Assembly: GCA_021731425.1 (NCBI GenBank)
Contig: JAKFXJ010000362.1
Span: forward strand, 1 to 9,918
DNA length: 9,918 bases
Source of the DNA: Limnohabitans sp.
Lineage (GTDB): Bacteria > Pseudomonadota > Gammaproteobacteria > Burkholderiales > Burkholderiaceae_C
Direction of reading: 5' to 3'
The notes under the pieces are model-generated. The model was given only the letters and a program-made list of their open reading frames with translations. It ran no database searches and was not told the origin of the DNA. Shown here in pieces: positions 6,435 to 9,918 of this stretch (positions are counted from its first letter, which is position 1; each line of letters begins with the position of its first letter). The position numbers and the translations under genes were made by a program.

Positions 6435-6686
6435 TCAACCTCCGGTCACGGGTGGAAAAAAGCCGACTTCGCAGCCCTCGCTCAGGGGGGCGTTGCCCTG
6501 CACCATGAGCTGATTCAAAGCCATGCGCACCGGACGCTCCGGCGCCAGACAAGCGCGGTAGTGCTCGCCCCGGGCCATGAGCTCGATTCGCAAAGCGGCC
6601 ACATCGGCCGCCTGGGTCTCCACACTCTCGTGCGACAAGCCAATGCTTTCACGCACAGAGGCGAAATAACGAACCTGCACTTTCAT
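6435..6686 (-). CDS. moaD: Molybdopterin synthase sulfur-carrier subunit MoaD
   Basis: MoaD is the small ubiquitin-fold (beta-grasp) sulfur carrier of molybdopterin synthase. Its C-terminal glycine is adenylated by MoeB and turned into a thiocarboxylate. The 83 residues match the family length. The N-terminal strand is KVQVRYFASVRE and the chain ends in the required Gly-Gly (FFPPVTGG). The start at 6686 is chosen over one eight codons upstream because it begins the conserved strand and forms an ATGA overlap with the moeA stop, a sign of translational coupling. The GGA GGT codons of the Gly-Gly tail also supply the ribosome-binding site of moaE. Confidence 0.96.
   Translation of the reverse strand: MKVQVRYFASVRESIGLSHESVETQAADVAALRIELMARGEHYRACLAPERPVRMALNQLMVQGNAPLSEGCEVGFFPPVTGG
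6439..6443 (-). promoter_or_regulatory. moaE ribosome-binding site inside the moaD Gly-Gly codons
   Basis: GGAGG, read on the minus strand, is a near-ideal Shine-Dalgarno sequence eight bases before the moaE ATG. The same bases are the GGA GGT codons for the essential C-terminal diglycine of MoaD. Confidence 0.85.
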
Positions 6687-7939
6687 GCCAAGCACTCCGA
6701 AAAAGGCCAAAAATCGACCAGCTGGCCGGGCTCAATCGTCTGCCCGCCAGGGTTGTCCACCACCCCATCGGCCCACACCACCGAGGTCAATACCCCCGAG
6801 CTTTGGTTGGGAAACAGGTCTAGGCCGCCTTGGGCATTGCGGCGTACGCGCAAGAATTCGCGGCGTTTGTCGGCCTTGGGCCACGCAAAATGCGCTGGCA
6901 AGCGTTGGGTGTGGGGTGCAGACGCGCACATGCCTTGCATCTGGCGCAGCAAGGGCCTGACCAAGAGCAAAAAGGTCATGAAACTGGACACGGGATTGCC
7001 CGGCAAGCCCACAAAGTGGGCCTCACCCTCGGCGGTCTGACGCCGCACCTGGCCGTAGGCAAAGGGCTTTCCTGGCTTCATGGCGATTTGCCACAGGTTC
7101 AACTCGCCCAAGGACTGCACCGCCGGTTTGACATGGTCTTCTTCGCCCACCGACACGCCGCCGCTGGTCAGGATCAGGTCGTGGTGGTCGGCCGCGGTTT
7201 TGAGTGCAGCGACGGTGGCTTCGCGTCGGTCGGGCACGATGCCCAGATCGCTCACCTCACAACCCATGCGGTGCAACAAGGTGCGCAGGAAAAAGCGGTT
7301 GGAGTTGTAAATGCTGCCCGGTGGCATGTCCTGCGGGGCCACATCGCCGGGCATGACCAACTCGTCGCCCGTCGAAAACAAGGCGACTCGGGGTCGGCGC
7401 AAAACAGGCAGATGCGCCAGACCCAGGCTCGCAGCCAGGCCGAGCTCAGCGGGTCCCAGCTTTTGGCCACGGTGCAAAGCGGTTTGGCCTTGGCGGATGT
7501 CTTCGCCGCTGCGGCGAATCCACTGCCCGGGCTCAGGCACCACGGTAAAGCGCACGGCATCGACTTCTTCGGGCACGGGCTCGGCTTGCTCCTGCATGAC
7601 GATAGCGTCCGCACCTTCGGGCACCGGGGCTCCGGTGAAGATGCGGGCGGTTTGCCCAGGCTGCAAAGCTTGCCCGGTGTGACCGGCTGCAATGCGCTGG
7701 CTCACACGCAGTGTCGTTCCGGGCTGCAACAAATCATCTCGACGCACCGCGTAGCCATCCATCGAGGAGTTGTCAAAAGCTGGCACCTGCAGGGCGGACA
7801 CCAGGTCCTCGGCCAATACACGCCCATCGGCATCGAAGGTGGCCACCGACTCGGCGTCGGTCAAAGGGGTAATGCGTGCGAGCAGCGCCTGCAACGCGTC
7901 GTCCAGGGACATCAAAGGGGCGCGTGGGGCGGTGCTCAT
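6683..7939 (-). CDS. moeA: Molybdopterin molybdenumtransferase MoeA
   Basis: MoeA inserts molybdate into adenylylated molybdopterin to complete the molybdenum cofactor. The 418 residues match the family (E. coli 411). Motifs in order: NSSMDGYAV (57-65), TGAPVPEGADAIVMQE (102-117), the acidic SGEDIR (144-149), the MoCF-fold core FSTGDELV (188-195), TSGGVSVGEEDHVK (258-271) with the conserved Asp268, MKPGKPFAYG (287-296) and GLPGNPVSS (311-319). A beta-barrel domain IV closes the protein from about 340. The start at 7939 lies six bases after the thrC stop. The sequence before it (GACTGACACTCC) has no Shine-Dalgarno motif, so translation probably depends on coupling to thrC. Its stop overlaps the moaD start. 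Confidence 0.97.
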   Translation of the reverse strand: MSTAPRAPLMSLDDALQALLARITPLTDAESVATFDADGRVLAEDLVSALQVPAFDNSSMDGYAVRRDDLLQPGTTLRVSQRIAAGHTGQALQPGQTARIFTGAPVPEGADAIVMQEQAEPVPEEVDAVRFTVVPEPGQWIRRSGEDIRQGQTALHRGQKLGPAELGLAASLGLAHLPVLRRPRVALFSTGDELVMPGDVAPQDMPPGSIYNSNRFFLRTLLHRMGCEVSDLGIVPDRREATVAALKTAADHHDLILTSGGVSVGEEDHVKPAVQSLGELNLWQIAMKPGKPFAYGQVRRQTAEGEAHFVGLPGNPVSSFMTFLLLVRPLLRQMQGMCASAPHTQRLPAHFAWPKADKRREFLRVRRNAQGGLDLFPNQSSGVLTSVVWADGVVDNPGGQTIEPGQLVDFWPFSECLA

Positions 7940-7945
7940 GGAGTG

Positions 7946-9391
7946 TCAGTCGCAGTGCTGCTGGATGTAAGCCTTGACCGCGTGCACATCGGCTTTCATG
8001 ACCTGCACCCGCTTAGGCAAAGCTTCAATGCCTTCAAACTGAGGTGGGCGCTCGGGCTGGCGGCCCAAGGCTTCCACAATGGTTGCGGCAAACTTGATGG
8101 GCAAAGCGGTTTCCAGCACGATCATCGGCACCCTTGGGTTCAGGTGCTCTTTGGCCACCTTCACGCCGTCGGCGGTGTGGGTGTCGATCATCACGCCGTA
8201 AGTGGCGAAGACATCTTGAATGGTTTTCAAGCGATCGGCATGGGAGCTGCGGCCGCTGTCAAAACCATACGCGGTGGCGGCTTGGGCAAAGTGTGGGTCG
8301 CCCGACAAATCGAAAAAGCCTTGGCGGCTCAGACCTTCGCCAAAAATGGCTTTGGTTTGGACCGCATCGCGCCCCAGCAGGTCGAAAACAAAGCGCTCGA
8401 AGTTGCTGGCCTTGGAGATGTCCATCGAGGGGCTGGACGTTTCATGCGTGTCGGCCGTGCCGCGCACGCGGTAAACGCCGGTGCGGAAAAACTCGTCGAG
8501 CACGTCGTTTTCGTTGGTGGCGACCACTAAGCGGTCAATGGGCAAGCCCATCATGCGGGCCACATGGCCTGCACACACATTGCCAAAGTTACCGCTCGGC
8601 ACCGTGAAGCTGACCTTTTGGTCATTGCTTTGGGTGGCCTGGAAGTAACCTGCAAAGTAGTACACCACCTGGGCCAGCAAACGCGCCCAGTTGATGGAGT
8701 TCACGGTGCCGATTTTGTATTTCCGCTTGAAATCCAGATCGTTGGACACCGCCTTGACAATGTCCTGGCAGTCGTCGAACACGCCTTCGATGGCGATGTT
8801 GTGGATGTTCTCGTCGAGCAGGCTGAACATCTGCGCTTGCTGAAAAGGACTCATGCGCCCGTTCGGGCTGGTCATGAACACACGCACGCCCTTTTTGCCG
8901 CGCATAGCGTATTCGGCCGCACTGCCGGTGTCGCCCGAGGTGGCGCCAAAAATGTTCAGCGCTTCACCGCGTCGTGCCAGTTCGTACTCGAATAAATTGC
9001 CCAGCAATTGCATGGCCATGTCTTTGAAGGCCAAAGTCGGGCCGTTGGACAAGGCCTCGAGGTACATCTCAGGCTGAGCTTGGCCCGCGGTCTGCAAGGG
9101 CTTGAGCGGCACAATTTCTTGGGTGCCGAACACTTCAGGCGTGTAGGTCTTGCGGCACAGGGCCAACAGGTCATCGCGTGGAATGTCGTCGATGTAAAGC
9201 GAGAGCACCTCAAAAGCCAAAGCTGCATAGCCCTGACTTTGCCAAACTTGGCGCAAGCGGGTCAACGCTGCTGCGTCGATTTGTGGGTAACTTTCGGGCA
9301 GGTACAAGCCGCCGTCGGGCGCCAGGCCTTCGAGCAAAATTTCACAAAACTGTTTGCGGTCGGCATGACCGCGGGTCGACAGGTAGCGCAT
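7946..9391 (-). CDS. thrC: Threonine synthase
   Basis: Threonine synthase is a PLP enzyme that converts O-phosphohomoserine to threonine and phosphate, the last step of threonine synthesis. The 481 residues fit the longer type-1 class. Visible motifs: N-terminal MRYLSTRG and GLAPDGGLYLPE (22-33), the PLP lysine in GPTLAFKDMAMQ (K123), the phosphate-binding ATSGDTGSAA (150-159), VNSINWARLLAQ (230-241) and VPSGNFGN (264-271). The ATG at 9391 overlaps the hom stop in TGATG, with AAGGAAGAG some ten bases upstream as ribosome-binding site. With hom it forms the threonine branch of the operon, followed directly by molybdenum cofactor genes. Confidence 0.98.
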   Translation of the reverse strand: MRYLSTRGHADRKQFCEILLEGLAPDGGLYLPESYPQIDAAALTRLRQVWQSQGYAALAFEVLSLYIDDIPRDDLLALCRKTYTPEVFGTQEIVPLKPLQTAGQAQPEMYLEALSNGPTLAFKDMAMQLLGNLFEYELARRGEALNIFGATSGDTGSAAEYAMRGKKGVRVFMTSPNGRMSPFQQAQMFSLLDENIHNIAIEGVFDDCQDIVKAVSNDLDFKRKYKIGTVNSINWARLLAQVVYYFAGYFQATQSNDQKVSFTVPSGNFGNVCAGHVARMMGLPIDRLVVATNENDVLDEFFRTGVYRVRGTADTHETSSPSMDISKASNFERFVFDLLGRDAVQTKAIFGEGLSRQGFFDLSGDPHFAQAATAYGFDSGRSSHADRLKTIQDVFATYGVMIDTHTADGVKVAKEHLNPRVPMIVLETALPIKFAATIVEALGRQPERPPQFEGIEALPKRVQVMKADVHAVKAYIQQHCD

Positions 9392-9918
9392 CAGTTCAAC
9401 TCTTCCTTGCGAATGCGCACAATGGGCGCCATCACGGTCGGCAAGGCCTGCATTTGGGCCAGTACATCGTTCAAAGTGCCTTCGCGGGTATCGTGGGTCA
9501 GGATGATCACGTCGGTCTGGTTTTCACCCGCCTGACTCACTTGATCGGCCTCGCGCTGCAAAACCGCGTCGATGCTGATGTCAGCCTCGGCCAGCAAACC
9601 GGTCAGTTTGGCCAGCACACCCGCTTGGTCGGCCACGCGCAAACGCAGGTAATAGCTGGTCACCACCTCGGACATGGGCAACACGGTCAAGTTGCTCATG
9701 GAGCCAGGCTGGAAGGCCAGGTGTGGCACGCGGTTAAGCGGGTCGGCGGTGTGCAAACGGGTGATGTCCACCAAGTAGGCGATCACCGCGCTGGCGGTGG
9801 GCTCAGAGCCTGCGCCTTTTCCGTAATACAAAGTGGTGCCCACGGCATAGCCCTGCACCATCACGGCATTCATCGCGCCTTCGACGTTGGCGATCAAACG
9901 CTGGGTCGGGACCAAGCT
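9391..9918 (-). CDS. hom: Homoserine dehydrogenase, C-terminal part (cut by window edge)
   Basis: Homoserine dehydrogenase reduces aspartate semialdehyde to homoserine with NAD(P)H, the step before the methionine/threonine branch. Only the last 175 residues are in the window; the frame stays open to the edge, so the 5' part with the nucleotide-binding domain is missing. Seen here: LVPTQRLIANVEGAMNAV and YYGKGAGSEPTASAV (about 31-45), the end of the catalytic domain, then LPMSEVVTSYYLRLRVADQAGVLAKL beginning a C-terminal ACT domain (about 88-170), the usual site of feedback inhibition by threonine. Position 48 of the fragment is Tyr in IAYLVD, where I would expect Asp. The stop overlaps the thrC start. 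Confidence 0.97.
   Translation of the reverse strand, partial: SLVPTQRLIANVEGAMNAVMVQGYAVGTTLYYGKGAGSEPTASAVIAYLVDITRLHTADPLNRVPHLAFQPGSMSNLTVLPMSEVVTSYYLRLRVADQAGVLAKLTGLLAEADISIDAVLQREADQVSQAGENQTDVIILTHDTREGTLNDVLAQMQALPTVMAPIVRIRKEELN

Noticed and set aside
7940..7946. Molybdenum cofactor riboswitch before moeA
   Set aside because: Only six bases separate thrC and moeA and no leader exists, so there is no room for one.
6830..8530. Long plus-strand open frame of 566 codons
   Set aside because: It runs opposite both moeA and thrC and spans their junction, as expected for a chance frame in GC-rich DNA.

Overview
The window looks like an ordinary chromosomal segment of a Burkholderiales betaproteobacterium, probably Comamonadaceae. 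I base this on the GC-rich coding sequence, the close resemblance of the ClpB, ThrC and Hom proteins to that group as I remember them, the histone H1-tailed SWIB protein typical of it, and the run hom-thrC-moeA-moaD-moaE near clpB. No mobile elements, CRISPR arrays, tRNAs or rRNAs were seen.

Layout. Positions 1-367 are AT-rich and have no convincing gene. A small plus-strand gene (368-772) encodes a SWIB/MDM2-domain protein with a lysine/alanine-rich histone-like tail. It ends at a bidirectional terminator (800-827) shared with a convergent minus-strand gene (897-2597) for a thiamine-diphosphate enzyme of the acetolactate synthase superfamily. Upstream of that gene, on the same strand, is clpB (2669-5274), separated by 71 bases that carry a perfect 14-bp hairpin. 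Divergent from clpB is a plus-strand gene of unknown function (5362-5913). The rest (5942-9918) is one tightly packed minus-strand cluster, transcribed hom -> thrC -> moeA -> moaD -> moaE. It joins threonine biosynthesis to molybdenum cofactor assembly, with gaps or overlaps of only a few bases. hom is cut by the window edge.

How the genes work together. Hom and ThrC are steps of aspartate-to-threonine synthesis. MoaD and MoaE form molybdopterin synthase and MoeA inserts molybdate. ClpB is the heat-shock disaggregase, and a sigma32-like -35 box lies upstream of it.

The most notable observation is that clpB is not open in a single frame. The N-terminal 45 codons and the remaining 820 are in different frames, and the switch falls exactly on C CCA AAG, which has the X XXY YYZ form of a -1 ribosomal slippery heptamer. 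A -1 slip there restores the expected family sequence. A one-base sequencing or assembly deletion in a short A run explains the same data and is the more conservative reading. I do not see a clearly new multi-gene system here. The other points of interest are small-scale: the SWIB/H1 architecture, moaD Gly-Gly codons doubling as the moaE ribosome-binding site, structured intergenic DNA, and a possibly leaderless orphan gene.
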